The translations under genes were made by a program, and so were the position numbers. DNA of 64,000 nt from Trebonia sp963843745 (GTDB lineage Bacteria; Actinomycetota; Actinomycetes; Streptosporangiales; Streptosporangiaceae). The notes under the pieces were generated by a model, which was not told the DNA's origin, searched no databases, and was given only the letters and a program-made list of their open reading frames with translations. The DNA lies in assembly GCA_963843745.1 (NCBI GenBank), contig CAWJLP010000007.1:930001-994000 (forward strand), in the 5' to 3' direction. Of the stretch, positions 16,674 through 25,293 are shown one piece after another; position 1 is the first letter of the stretch, and the number at the start of each line of letters is the position of its first letter.

Positions 16674-18230
16674 TCACAGCCGGAAGTCGCGGTCCGGCGT
16701 GAGTTCGGCCACGTCCATCTGCGCCTTCTGCAGCCGGCCCGAGTAGTCCCAGTTCAGCGCCTGCCACCGGGTGAACTGGTCGAGCACCCACTGGCCCGAC
16801 TGGCGAGAGCCATTGCCGGACTTGCCGTTCCCGCCGAAGGGCAGGTGCGCCTCCGCGCCGGAGGTCGAGTTGTTCACGCTGACCATCCCGGCCGACACGC
16901 CGCGCCGGAACCTGAACGCTTCGGTGGCGTCGCTGGTGTAAATCGACGACGACAGGCCGTATCCGGGGGCGTTGGCCAGCTCGACCGCCTGGTCCAGGGT
17001 CCGATAGGTCGTCACCCCGACCAGCGGCCCGAACGTCTCCCGGTCGAAGATCTCGTCGCCAGGGCGCACCCCGTCGACGATCGTCGGGTGGCAGAAGATG
17101 CCCGCCTCCGGGTCGCCGACGAAGCGGGCCCGCGGGTTAGCCGCGGTAATCCGCCCGATTCCCGACGAGCCCATGACCTTGTGATGCGGGCCGATCCAGC
17201 TCAGGAACTGCTCGAAGCGGTCCGCAAACCGGATGTCGAGCATCGGCCCGTAGAGCACGTCAGCGAACGGGTCGCCCACCGCGGCGGCCGTCGTCGCCTC
17301 GGCGAAGCGGGTGAGGAACTCGTCGTGTACCGACTCGTGGCAGATCACCGTGCCGAGCGAGGTGCACCGCTGCCCGGCGGTGCCGAACCCGCCGAACAGC
17401 GCCCCTTCGACCGCCAGGTCGATGTCGGCGTTGGCGGTTACGACCATCGGATTCTTCCCGCCCAGCTCCAGGCAGGCCGACTGCAGGTGCCTGCCGGTTA
17501 GCTCGCCGATCCGCGCGCCGACCTCGCTGGACCCGGTGAACCCGACCTTGTCGATCAGGCCCGCATCCAGGGCCTGCTCCAGGCCGGCGTACGTGGCCGG
17601 GCCGTCGGCGTAGACCACGTTGAATACGCCGGGCGGCAGCCCGCCGCCGCGGCAGAATAGCTCGTGGAACGCGCTTGCGGCGGCCGCCGAGTACTCGGCC
17701 GGCTTCCACACGACGGTGTTCCCGCACAGCAGCGCGGGGACGATGTACCAGGAGGGCACCGCGACCGGGAAGTTCCCCGCGGTGATCACCGCCACCGTGC
17801 CGACTGGATTGCGGAACGTGAACAGCTGTTTGTCAGGCATTTCGCTGGGCACGGTCTGGCCGTACAGCCGCCGGCCCTCGCCGAGGAAGAAGTCGCAGGT
17901 GTCGATGATCTCCTGAACCTCGCCGAGCGCCTCGGGGTACGGCTTCCCGATCTCACGGGTGACCAGATCAGCCAGGGCTTGCTTATTGTCTTCCATCAGG
18001 CGGCCGATGTGCGCGATCGCCCGGCCGCGCACCGGCGCGGGCACGTCCGCCCACGCCCGCTGCGCGTCGCGCGCCGATTGGGCCGCGGTCACCAGCAGCG
18101 CCGCGTCGCCGAGCGCGACGTCGGCAACCACCTCGTCGAGTCGCGCCGGGTTGGTGGACACCATCCGCCCTCCCGGGGCAGCGGCCACCGGGCGGCCGGC
18201 GATCACTGAGGAGACGGTGCGCTGATCCAT
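16674..18230 (-). CDS. Aldehyde dehydrogenase, probable 2-aminoadipate 6-semialdehyde dehydrogenase
   Basis: A 518-residue NAD(P)-dependent dehydrogenase. NPVGTVAVITAGNFPVAVPS and VWKPAEYS are the cofactor-binding start, VGFTGSSEVG the Rossmann glycine motif, LELGGKNPMVV carries the general-base Glu, and GTAGQRCTS carries the catalytic Cys (about residue 289). The GTAGQRCTS version is typical of the ALDH7/semialdehyde group. I start at the ATG at 18230 since GAGG lies 10 bases upstream; the ATG at 18239 would sit on top of that site. Second gene of the lat operon, 19 bases after lat, so it most likely oxidises the aminoadipate semialdehyde (or its cyclic imine) that Lat produces to L-2-aminoadipate. 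Confidence 0.88.
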   Translation of the reverse strand: MDQRTVSSVIAGRPVAAAPGGRMVSTNPARLDEVVADVALGDAALLVTAAQSARDAQRAWADVPAPVRGRAIAHIGRLMEDNKQALADLVTREIGKPYPEALGEVQEIIDTCDFFLGEGRRLYGQTVPSEMPDKQLFTFRNPVGTVAVITAGNFPVAVPSWYIVPALLCGNTVVWKPAEYSAAAASAFHELFCRGGGLPPGVFNVVYADGPATYAGLEQALDAGLIDKVGFTGSSEVGARIGELTGRHLQSACLELGGKNPMVVTANADIDLAVEGALFGGFGTAGQRCTSLGTVICHESVHDEFLTRFAEATTAAAVGDPFADVLYGPMLDIRFADRFEQFLSWIGPHHKVMGSSGIGRITAANPRARFVGDPEAGIFCHPTIVDGVRPGDEIFDRETFGPLVGVTTYRTLDQAVELANAPGYGLSSSIYTSDATEAFRFRRGVSAGMVSVNNSTSGAEAHLPFGGNGKSGNGSRQSGQWVLDQFTRWQALNWDYSGRLQKAQMDVAELTPDRDFRL

Positions 18231-18249
18231 CGGTAACATCCCTCGTTCG

Positions 18250-19596
18250 TCAACGGGCCAGGGTGGTCAGGGTGCGATCCAGCGCGGCCAGCCCGAACTC
18301 GAGCTCCGGCTCGGTGACGTCCAGCGCCGGCCGTACCCGGATCGAGCGTTCCCCGCACGGCAGCACAAGAACATGGTCCTCCCGCAGCAGCCGCTGCGCC
18401 ACGTCGCGGGTCTGGGTGTCCGGAAGGTCGAACGCGCACATGAGCCCGCGGCCGCGAATGTTCGAGGCCAGGCCCGTGTGCCGCCCGCCGAGCGCCACCA
18501 GCTCGCTGAGGAGCCAGTCGCCGACCTTCGCCGCGTGCTCGATCAGCCCGTCACGGTCGATGATTTCCAAGAGCCTGCGCGAACGGACCATGTCGACGAG
18601 CCCGCCGCCCCAGGTCGAGTTGATCCGGCCGGAGACCGCGAACACGTTGTCGGCGACCTCGTCCACGCGCAGGCCGGCCATGATGCCTCCGAGCTGCACC
18701 TTCTTGGCGAACGCCACGATGTCCGGCTCGAGGCCGAGCTGCTGGTAGGCCCACGCGGTGCCGGTCGTCCCCACCCCGGTCTGCACCTCGTCGAGCACGA
18801 ACAGCGCGTCGTTCTCGCGGCACATCGCCTGCATGGCCTGGAGGAACTCCGGCCGCATGTGGTTGTCGCCGCCCTCGCCCTGGATCGGCTCGGCGATGAA
18901 GCAGGCGATGTCGTACGGGTACCGCTCGAACGCCGCCCGGGCCTGGGCCAGCGCCCGGGCCTCGGCCCGCTCGACCTCGTCCCGGTGGTCCGCCAGCGGG
19001 AACCGGATCGCGGGCACGTCGATCCTGGGCCAGTCGAACTTGGGGAACCGGTCGGTCTTACCCGGCTCGGTGTTGGTCAGCGACAGCGTGTAGCCGGACC
19101 GGCCGTGAAACGCGCGGGTGAGGTGCAGCACCTTGCCGCCAAGCCCGGCCGGGCGGCCGGCCGCCTCGTTACGACGGCTCTTCCAGTCGAATGCGGTCTT
19201 GAGCGCATTCTCGACGGCCAGCGCCCCGCCCTCGACAAAGAACAGGTGCGGCAGAGCCGGGTCCCCCAGCACGCGGGCGAACGTCTCTACGAACTGCGCG
19301 TAGTGCGTGGTGTACATGTCGGGGTTGGCCGGCTTGTTCGCTGCCACCTCGGCTAGCGCGGCCATGAAGTCCGGGTCGTCGGCCAATCCGCGCGGGTTAG
19401 ACCCCAGCGGCGCGGATGCGAAGAACGTGTACAAGTCCAGGTACTTCTCACCGGACCGCGCGTCGACCAGCCAGGAGCCACGGCTGGCCCGGGTGTCGTA
19501 GACGAGCTTGAAACCGTCGGCGAGCACGTGCTGGCCGAGGACATCGTGCACCTGATCCGGGGCGATCTCGCGCGGTAGCGGGACTTGCTGGTTCAC
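18250..19596 (-). CDS. lat: L-lysine 6-aminotransferase
   Basis: A 448-residue class III PLP aminotransferase. Diagnostic stretches are LDLYTFFASAPLGSNPRGL, NPDMYTTHYAQFVETFARVL, FFVEGGALAVENALKTAFDW, FHGRSGYTLSLTNTEP, FIAEPIQGEGGDNHMRPEFL, FVLDEVQTGVGTTGT and FAKKVQLGG, with the PLP Schiff-base Lys at 298/299, close to Lys300 of the mycobacterial enzyme. It moves the epsilon-amino group of lysine to 2-oxoglutarate, giving 2-aminoadipate semialdehyde. The start is a GTG with AGGAGG 8 bases upstream. First gene of a three-gene operon. Unlike in mycobacteria, no Lrp-type regulator is adjacent. Confidence 0.95.
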   Translation of the reverse strand: MNQQVPLPREIAPDQVHDVLGQHVLADGFKLVYDTRASRGSWLVDARSGEKYLDLYTFFASAPLGSNPRGLADDPDFMAALAEVAANKPANPDMYTTHYAQFVETFARVLGDPALPHLFFVEGGALAVENALKTAFDWKSRRNEAAGRPAGLGGKVLHLTRAFHGRSGYTLSLTNTEPGKTDRFPKFDWPRIDVPAIRFPLADHRDEVERAEARALAQARAAFERYPYDIACFIAEPIQGEGGDNHMRPEFLQAMQAMCRENDALFVLDEVQTGVGTTGTAWAYQQLGLEPDIVAFAKKVQLGGIMAGLRVDEVADNVFAVSGRINSTWGGGLVDMVRSRRLLEIIDRDGLIEHAAKVGDWLLSELVALGGRHTGLASNIRGRGLMCAFDLPDTQTRDVAQRLLREDHVLVLPCGERSIRVRPALDVTEPELEFGLAALDRTLTTLAR

Positions 19597-19955
19597 CGAT
19601 AATCCTCCTGCCAGCGTGGCTGTCTAGCAAATAATCTCCACTATAAGCCCATTTGAACGACATAACATGTGACTGATGGCGGCCGCTGAGTAGCCAGGGA
19701 TGGGCGGAACCTGGCCTCGCGATGCGACGGCGCCGCGCGGCTGGGCTGGGTGGGCTCGCTCGTCTTCTGTGCCACCGGCCGGTCAGGTGGTTCATTCTCG
19801 GCAAGGGAAGGCGACGGGCCTTCGTGGGGTTTGAAGCTCGGCCCTGAGGCGCTTGCTGCTGAGCCGCTCGTCCCTGTTCGTTAATCAAGCGCAGAAAACC
19901 TGCGAGCGCGCCCACCATGGCCCCGCGACGCAGGTCTACGAAAGGCAGGTGTGAG
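19597..19955. other. Divergent intergenic region upstream of lat
   Basis: The 60 bases next to lat (about 19620-19670) are markedly AT-rich (for example AAATAATCTCCACTATAAG) and are where the lat promoter should be. The remainder is GC-rich with no supported gene; an ATG at 19917 is in frame with the HTH gene but lacks a ribosome-binding site. Confidence 0.4.
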
Positions 19956-20261
19956 GTGACCGGCTGCCACACCAGCTGGGCGCGTCCCGAGGAACCCGCC
20001 GACGATCCCGAGCGGATCGCGATCCGCGAGGCCCTGGCCTTCGGCAAAGCCTTGTACGACATCCGCAACGCCCTCGGCCTGTCCGTTGCCGGGCTGGCCC
20101 TGCGCGCGGCCCTGACCGACGACGACATCGAGCGCATCGAGGACGGCGCCGAGCCCACCATCCCCCTCCTGCGCCGCCTCGCCGCCGCCCTCGACGCCGA
20201 CGTCCGCCTCACCGCCGGACACGCCCTCGGCTCCGTCTGGTTCGAAACCCACGCCGCCTGA
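19956..20261 (+). CDS. XRE-type helix-turn-helix DNA-binding protein
   Basis: A 101-residue protein from the GTG at 19956, which has AAAGGCAGG just upstream; an in-frame ATG at 19917 would add 13 basic residues. IREALAFGKALYDIRNALGL begins the HTH domain, SVAGLALRAALTDDDIERIE forms the two central helices, and PTIPLLRRLAAALDADVRLT closes it, followed by a short beta-like tail. This shape is shared by HigA/MqsA-like antitoxins and by stand-alone regulators. No toxin-like gene is adjacent on the same strand. It is followed directly by a strong hairpin at 20274-20306. Confidence 0.82.
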   Translation: MTGCHTSWARPEEPADDPERIAIREALAFGKALYDIRNALGLSVAGLALRAALTDDDIERIEDGAEPTIPLLRRLAAALDADVRLTAGHALGSVWFETHAA

Positions 20262-20273
20262 ACCGATGCGCAC

Positions 20274-20306
20274 GTGCGGGACCGTCCGGACCGGACGGTC
20301 CCGCAC
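20274..20306. terminator. Bidirectional hairpin terminator
   Basis: A perfect 16-bp inverted repeat with a single-base centre: GTGCGGGACCGTCCGG, A, CCGGACGGTCCCGCAC. It sits between the stop codons of the HTH gene and the convergent efflux gene. It lacks a T-run, as is common for actinomycete terminators, and could stop transcripts from both sides. Confidence 0.8.
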
Positions 20307-20320
20307 TGTTCGCCGCGCGC

Positions 20321-21766
20321 TCACCCGACCAGGTCAGGCTCCGCGACCCGCTCTTGGGCCTCCTCGAGCGCCCTCCTGGCGACCGCCTCCGAAGACCGGC
20401 CGAGCGCGGCCGGGATCAGCATGGCGGCCACGGCGGCCACGGCGACCCCCGCCGCGCCGGCCCACAGCGCCGGCGTCAGCCCGGCGACGAACGACGCGGC
20501 GGACGCGTAACCGCCACGGGCCGAGAACACCGCGCCGAGCACCGCGATGCCGAACACGCCGCCCAGTTCCCGTATCGCGTTGTTCGCGCCGGAGGCGATG
20601 CCCTCCTCGGTGCGCCGCACCGAGCTGAGCACCACGTTCGCCACCGGGGCGAAGAACAGCGACATGCCCGCCCCGGAGATCACGAACGCCGGGACCAGAT
20701 CCAGATATGGCACCGTCGGGGATGCGATAAGCGCCAGCCAGCCCAGCCCGATGGCCTGCAGGAGCAGCCCGGAGGCCAGCAGCGGCCTGCCGCCGATCCG
20801 GTCCGACAGCGCCCCGGCGAGCGGCGCCACCAGCATTGGTATGCCGGTCCACGGCAGCGTCCGCAACCCCGCCTCCAGCGGGCTATAGTGCTGCACGACC
20901 TGCAGGAACTGGGCCAGCAGGAAGATCGACCCGAACATCCCGAAGTACATCAGCAGCGAAGCTGTATTGGTCATCGTGAAGCCGCGGGAGCGGAACAGCC
21001 GCATCGGCAGCATCGGATTGCGGGCGCCGCGCAGCTCCCAGGCCACGAAGGCGGCCACCAGCACCGCCCCGATCACCATCGGCGGCAGCACGGTCATGCT
21101 GGTCCAGCCGTGCGCGTTGCCTCGGACCACGCCGAGCACGATGCCGAACAGGCCCAGGCTCGCAAGTACCAGTCCGGGCCAGTCCAGCCGCGTCGCGGTG
21201 CCCTTGCTCTCGGTGAGCTTGGTCCGGGCGAACGGCAGCATCGCGATGCCGATCGGCACGTTCACCCAGAAGATCCATTGCCAGGACGCGCCGTCCACGA
21301 TCGCCCCGCCGACCAGCGGCCCGACCGCGACGGCCAGCCCGCCTATCGCGCCCCAGGCGCCGAGCACCAGGCCGCGCCGCTCCGGCGGCACGGCCGCCGA
21401 CAGCAACGTCAGGGTGAGCGGGACCAGCACCGCGGCGCCCACGCCCTGTACCGCTCGCGCGGCGACCAGCCAGCCGATGCCGGGCGCGAGCGCAGCGGCC
21501 GCCGACCCCGCGGTGAACACCGCGAGCCCGGCGGTGAACATCCGCCGCCGCCCGAACCGCTCGCCCAGCGTGGCGCCGGTGAGCAGCAGCACCGCGAACG
21601 TCAGCGTGTACGCGTTCACCGTCCACTGCAGGCCTTCCAGCCCGGCGTGCAAGTGCTCCCGGATCGACGGCAGCGCCGTGGTCACCACCAGGTTGTCCAG
21701 CGAGGCCATGAACAGCGCCGTAGACGTCACTGCGAACGCCCAGATCATCCTGCTCTTCGAGGTCAT
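20321..21766 (-). CDS. MFS drug-efflux transporter, DHA2 (EmrB/QacA) family
   Basis: A 481-residue polytopic membrane protein with about 14 hydrophobic segments. Family marks are FMASLDNLVVTTALPSI at the first helix (motif D1), LLTGATLGERFGRRRMF (motif A), WLVAARAVQGVGAAVLVPLT (motif B) and a glycine-rich motif C. It is a proton-driven exporter of hydrophobic or cationic compounds; the substrate is not predictable. It lies downstream of a TetR gene on the same strand, and a perfect GTGAGTACTCAC palindrome lies 23-34 bases before its ATG, so it is very likely repressed by that TetR and induced by a ligand. It ends at a shared hairpin terminator. Confidence 0.92.
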   Translation of the reverse strand: MTSKSRMIWAFAVTSTALFMASLDNLVVTTALPSIREHLHAGLEGLQWTVNAYTLTFAVLLLTGATLGERFGRRRMFTAGLAVFTAGSAAAALAPGIGWLVAARAVQGVGAAVLVPLTLTLLSAAVPPERRGLVLGAWGAIGGLAVAVGPLVGGAIVDGASWQWIFWVNVPIGIAMLPFARTKLTESKGTATRLDWPGLVLASLGLFGIVLGVVRGNAHGWTSMTVLPPMVIGAVLVAAFVAWELRGARNPMLPMRLFRSRGFTMTNTASLLMYFGMFGSIFLLAQFLQVVQHYSPLEAGLRTLPWTGIPMLVAPLAGALSDRIGGRPLLASGLLLQAIGLGWLALIASPTVPYLDLVPAFVISGAGMSLFFAPVANVVLSSVRRTEEGIASGANNAIRELGGVFGIAVLGAVFSARGGYASAASFVAGLTPALWAGAAGVAVAAVAAMLIPAALGRSSEAVARRALEEAQERVAEPDLVG

Positions 21767-21788
21767 CTCCCCGCATCCTTCCTAATTT

Positions 21789-21800
21789 GTGAGTACTCAC
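21789..21800. promoter_or_regulatory. Putative TetR operator upstream of the efflux gene
   Basis: GTGAGTACTCAC, a perfect 12-bp palindrome inside TTAGTGAGTACTCACAAAT (minus strand). A related site, CTAGTGAGTGGTTACTAA, lies in front of the TetR gene. Two similar palindromes before a regulator and its target are the expected arrangement for an autoregulated repressor. Confidence 0.65.
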
Positions 21801-21849
21801 TAACTTCTGCGGGCATGCGGGGCCCGCCTTTCTCCTGGTTAATGTGCTG

Positions 21850-22446
21850 CTAGTGCTTAGGCTTCGGGCACCACGAGGTCCATCGTCCGTCGACCTCGGG
21901 CAGGTTCATCGCCGCCGCGACGTTCATCAGCATGCCGACCGCGAAGAAGTCCACCACGGTCTGGTACGGCAGCCCCGTAATCCGCTCGACCTGCTCCCAC
22001 AGCTTCCGGAATCCGGTCCGGGTGGCGTCGCGGATCTCCGGGTCCTCGCAGGCCGCGTACGCCTGCATCTGCAGCAGCAGCAGGATCCGGTCTTCGAGCA
22101 GCACCTCGTACGCGTCCGCCATCGCCGTCAACGCCTCCTCGCCGGTCAGCTCACCCGCGGCCGCCGCGAACTCGTCTCGCACCCGGCGGAAGCACCGCTC
22201 GACCAGCGCCAGGAACAGCGCCTTCTTCGTAGGGAACAGGCGGAACAGGTACGGCTGGCTGATGCCGGCCCGGCGCGCGACCTCCTCGGTCGAGGTTCCC
22301 GCGTACCCGTGCGCGGCGAACGCAGCCATCGCCTCACCGAGCACCAGCTCGCGCCGCTGCTCGGCCGGCATCCGCGGCCCGCGTCCCGTGGCCCGGTCCC
22401 GGTGCCCCGTACCCAGCTCCCGCACTGCCTGTTCTGTCATGCCCAT
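21850..22446 (-). CDS. TetR-family transcriptional repressor
   Basis: About 198 residues. The N-terminal HTH reads LVLGEAMAAFAAHGYAGTST, then EEVARRAGISQPYLFRLFPT, then KKALFLALVERCF, as in TetR-family DNA-binding domains; the C-terminal helical part (LLLLQMQAYAACEDPEIRDA, GLPYQTVVDFFAVGMLMNVA) should bind the inducer and make the dimer. Of the possible starts I choose the ATG at 22446; the ATG at 22440 is also possible. An in-frame GTG at 22461 would lie within the putative operator and is less likely. Located upstream of the DHA2 efflux gene on the same strand, 83 bases apart. Confidence 0.9.
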   Translation of the reverse strand: MGMTEQAVRELGTGHRDRATGRGPRMPAEQRRELVLGEAMAAFAAHGYAGTSTEEVARRAGISQPYLFRLFPTKKALFLALVERCFRRVRDEFAAAAGELTGEEALTAMADAYEVLLEDRILLLLQMQAYAACEDPEIRDATRTGFRKLWEQVERITGLPYQTVVDFFAVGMLMNVAAAMNLPEVDGRWTSWCPKPKH

Positions 22447-22448
22447 TA

Positions 22449-22470
22449 AGTTAGTAACCACTCACTAGTT
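22449..22470. promoter_or_regulatory. Putative TetR operator in front of the tetR gene
   Basis: On the minus strand the sequence AACTAGTGAGTGGTTACTAA shares TAGTGAGT and the trailing ACTAA-like arm with the palindrome at 21789-21800. It lies immediately before the chosen tetR start and would allow autorepression. Confidence 0.5.
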
Positions 22471-22929
22471 TGTCAACGCCTTCGACTGCGCTAGCACCGG
22501 CCATCTCTCGATCCCGGTCTGATGCGCTGTCATTACCGCCGACCCTGACAGGGCGCGCCGAACGGGCTGATCTGCGTGCAGGTCCGTACCCGCTAGACGC
22601 AGCAGCCTGCCAGCGCGCAGAGTCGACTTGCTTCCGAGATGTGGAACATCCATGTTTACACCGCGTCATCAGCCGGGGCGAGGTGCGCGATGCTCGGCGG
22701 CGGCGGGATCGGCGAGCACGAGGCCAGCGCGGTCACCGGCGGCGGCGGGATCGAGGAGCACGAAGCCTGCGCCGTACTCGGTGGCGGCGGGATATCTGAT
22801 CCCGAACGGGCCGGGCGGCGAGCCAGGGCCGACGCGGCTTCGCTCGCACCGGACTCCATATCCCTATAGTGCGGCTAGTGCGGCTGACGGCCCGTCCGGT
22901 CACTGCCCGGCGGCCAAAAACCAGCCGCC
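22471..22929. other. Intergenic region containing 42-base tandem repeats
   Basis: About 460 bases between tetR and the end of the MMPL gene. Its main feature is the repeat at 22693-22794. A small plus-strand frame through the repeat (ATG at 22690, ending 22869) is possible but not supported by homology. Confidence 0.4.
22693..22794 (+). repeat. 42-base tandem repeat, about 2.4 copies
   Basis: Units begin at 22693, 22735 and 22777. Read in the plus frame they encode LGGGGIGEHEASAV, TGGGGIEEHEACAV and LGGGGISDPE; read in reverse they give a proline-rich SIPPPP repeat. A 59-residue frame from ATG 22690, preceded by GCGAGG, spans the repeat. It may be a small repetitive peptide gene or simply a GC-rich minisatellite. 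Confidence 0.6.
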
Positions 22930-25146
22930 CTAGCGGCTCGCGTCCGACAACTCGGCCGGCCTCCGGTCGGCCGCGCGGACCCGCTGATGACCGGGCCACA
23001 TCCCGAACCGGCCGGTCAGCGCCACCAGGGCCGGCACCAGGAACGACCGGACGACGATCGAATCGAGCATGACCCCGACGGCCATGATGATCGCCAGCTG
23101 CCGGAACTGTTCCAGCGGTATCAGCGCGAGCAGCCCGAAGCTGGCGGCCAGCGCGACGCCCGCGGTCGTGATCGCCCGCGAGGCGCGCGGAGCCGCGACG
23201 GCCACCGCGTCCCGCGCCGGCAGTTCCCGTGCTTCCTCCCAGATCCGGCCGACCACGAACACGTTGTAATCCGATCCGAGCGAGACCAGCAGCACTCCGG
23301 CCGCGAACGGCACGAAGTAGACAAGATCCGGCGACCCGAGGACCGCGTCGCAGATGACGACGGTCAGCCCGAGCGTGGCGAGCACCGCGAGCAGGCTGGC
23401 CGCCAGCAGGTAGACCGGTGCCAGCAGGGCGCGCAGGAACACCATCAGGAGCAGCAGCGTCACGAGCATGATCGCGAGCCCGACGCGCCATAGGTCCGAC
23501 GCCGTCGAGGTGATGGCGTCGCTGGTCAGCGCGGTCTGCCCGCCGACCTCGTACCGGACGCCGCGCAGGCCAGCCGCGCTGCCCAGCTCCGGCAGCCGCG
23601 CCGTCAGGACCCGCACCTGCCCGATCGCCGTGGCGTTCAGCGGATCGGTGTCGTACACGAGCGCGAAACGGATCGCTTGCCCGTCCCTGGCGACCATCGG
23701 GTTGGCTGACGATGCGGAGGCGGGCAGCGCAGATGGCCCGACAACGCTGGCCACGCCCGGCTGCCGGCGCAGCGCGGCCTCCAGGCGGTTAGCCGCCGCG
23801 GTCTGCGACCCGGCGCCGGGCCCGATGACGAGCACCTCGGCCGGCGCGAGTATCCCCGGAGCGAACCCGGCCGCGGCGGCGGCCCCGGCCCGGGCCACGT
23901 CCGACGACGCCGGCATCTCGCCGATCAGCGGCGACCCGAGTCCCAGCCCGCGGGCGCCCGAGGCCGCTAGCACGAGCCCCGCGACGCACCCGGCGGCCAC
24001 CAGCAACGCGACCGGCTTGGAGGCGGCGAGCCGCGCGAGCCGGAACCCGGCGGCCGTGGGCCTGTCATCGGCGGGGGTTCCCCGGAACATCAGGCCGCCG
24101 AACACTCCCAGCAGCGCCGGCATCAGCGTCAGCGACACGACCATGGACACCAGCACGGTCACGGCCAGCCCGGGTCCGAACGCGCGCAGCAGGCCGCCGC
24201 GGGCCACCACGAGCGCCCCGGTGCCCGCCGCCACGATCAGCCCGGCCGCCAGGACGATCGGGGCCGACCTCGCTGTCGAGTCGCGCACGGCCTGCAGGCG
24301 GCTCGCGCCTTCGGCCAGCCGCGAGCGCATCCCGGCGAGGAAGAACACGCAATAGTCCGTGGTCACGCCGAGCAGCAGCACGATCAGCACCGGGTCCGCG
24401 TCCTGCGGAACCGTGATCCCGGTGCGCTGCGCCCCCCACGCCACGATGCGGGTCGCGAGCACGTACGCGGCCCCGGCACACGCCAGCGCGGCGACCGGCG
24501 CGAGAACCGACCGGAACCTGACGCCCACGATCAGCGCGATCGCCAGCACCGTGAACAGTTCCACCCAGCCGAGGTCGCGGTTGATGATCTGCCCCTGCTC
24601 GTACTGCGCCGCCACCGGCCCGGTCACGCCGACCACGTGCGTCAGGTAGCGGGCGGCGTAGGCGCGGGCGTCCGCCACCTGCTGGTCCAGCGTCGCGTCC
24701 GGCCGGAAGTCCAGGTACGTGACGATGGTCGAGGTGTGCCGCTGCGCTCCGGCCAGCAGGCCCGCCGCGCCGATCGGCGAGGCGGTGAAGGCGGGGGCGG
24801 TGACACCCGCGCCGTTCGGGACCGGAACCACGGCGATCAGGCCGGGAATGCCGGGGCTGCGGTCGTAGCCGACCGCCGCGTGAGCCGTCGTCTGCACCAC
24901 CGACGGCGGCAGGCCGTGCGGATCGCGCTGCACGATGGCGACGCCCGCTTCAAGCGGGTAGCCGAACAGCCGCGTCGCGTCCGCGTCCGCGTGCGCCGCG
25001 GCCGACCCGGCCGGGATCAGGTCGGCCAGGCCGCCAGAGGACGGCAGCGGCGGCAGGAACAGCACCGCGCCGACCACCGCCGCGGCCCAGCCGAGGATGA
25101 GCGGAAACCGCAGCCCGACAACGAGATACGCGAATGCCTTCGCCAC
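22930..25146 (-). CDS. MMPL-family RND transporter
   Basis: A 738-residue membrane protein with the two-fold RND layout. A first helix near the N-terminus (FPLILGWAAAVVGAVLFLP) is followed by an extracytoplasmic loop with EAGVAIVQRDP, a bundle of about five helices including VELFTVLAIALIVGVRF and LLLGVTTDYCVFFLAGMRSR (the conserved Asp-Tyr pair in the proton path), a second external loop, and a second bundle with FVPFAAGVLLVSLGSDYNVF and VGRIWEEARELP. MMPL proteins export lipids, siderophores or drugs by proton antiport. No lipid-synthesis gene is adjacent, so the cargo is unknown. An inverted repeat lies 66-100 bases before its ATG. Confidence 0.9.
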   Translation of the reverse strand: MAKAFAYLVVGLRFPLILGWAAAVVGAVLFLPPLPSSGGLADLIPAGSAAAHADADATRLFGYPLEAGVAIVQRDPHGLPPSVVQTTAHAAVGYDRSPGIPGLIAVVPVPNGAGVTAPAFTASPIGAAGLLAGAQRHTSTIVTYLDFRPDATLDQQVADARAYAARYLTHVVGVTGPVAAQYEQGQIINRDLGWVELFTVLAIALIVGVRFRSVLAPVAALACAGAAYVLATRIVAWGAQRTGITVPQDADPVLIVLLLGVTTDYCVFFLAGMRSRLAEGASRLQAVRDSTARSAPIVLAAGLIVAAGTGALVVARGGLLRAFGPGLAVTVLVSMVVSLTLMPALLGVFGGLMFRGTPADDRPTAAGFRLARLAASKPVALLVAAGCVAGLVLAASGARGLGLGSPLIGEMPASSDVARAGAAAAAGFAPGILAPAEVLVIGPGAGSQTAAANRLEAALRRQPGVASVVGPSALPASASSANPMVARDGQAIRFALVYDTDPLNATAIGQVRVLTARLPELGSAAGLRGVRYEVGGQTALTSDAITSTASDLWRVGLAIMLVTLLLLMVFLRALLAPVYLLAASLLAVLATLGLTVVICDAVLGSPDLVYFVPFAAGVLLVSLGSDYNVFVVGRIWEEARELPARDAVAVAAPRASRAITTAGVALAASFGLLALIPLEQFRQLAIIMAVGVMLDSIVVRSFLVPALVALTGRFGMWPGHQRVRAADRRPAELSDASR

Positions 25147-25211
25147 GAAGGCCGCGACTACCCGGGATCAGCCGGTTTAGGCCGGGCTCAGGTTGCGGAG
25201 AAGCCACGCGT

Positions 25212-25246
25212 CCGTTCGGGATAAGGACTTTGATCTTCCCGAACGG
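25212..25246. promoter_or_regulatory. Inverted repeat upstream of the MMPL gene
   Basis: CCGTTCGGGA (25212-25221) and TCCCGAACGG (25237-25246) form a perfect 10-bp inverted repeat with a 15-base centre between the stop of the DoxX-Rieske gene and the start of the MMPL gene. It could terminate the former or bind a regulator of the latter. The right arm TCCCGAACGGGCC recurs exactly at 22800-22812, just beyond the end of the MMPL gene. Confidence 0.5.
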
Positions 25247-25293
25247 GCCCGTGGTGTCTCCCTGCACTCAAGCCGCTCGCCCCGGGGCGAGGG

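Noticed and set aside
19956..20261. Toxin-antitoxin module
   Set aside because: The HTH protein could be an antitoxin, but no toxin-like frame is adjacent on either side.
20354..21853. A 499-residue plus-strand frame
   Set aside because: Arg/Gln/His-rich shadow of the DHA2 efflux gene on the other strand, without any family resemblance.
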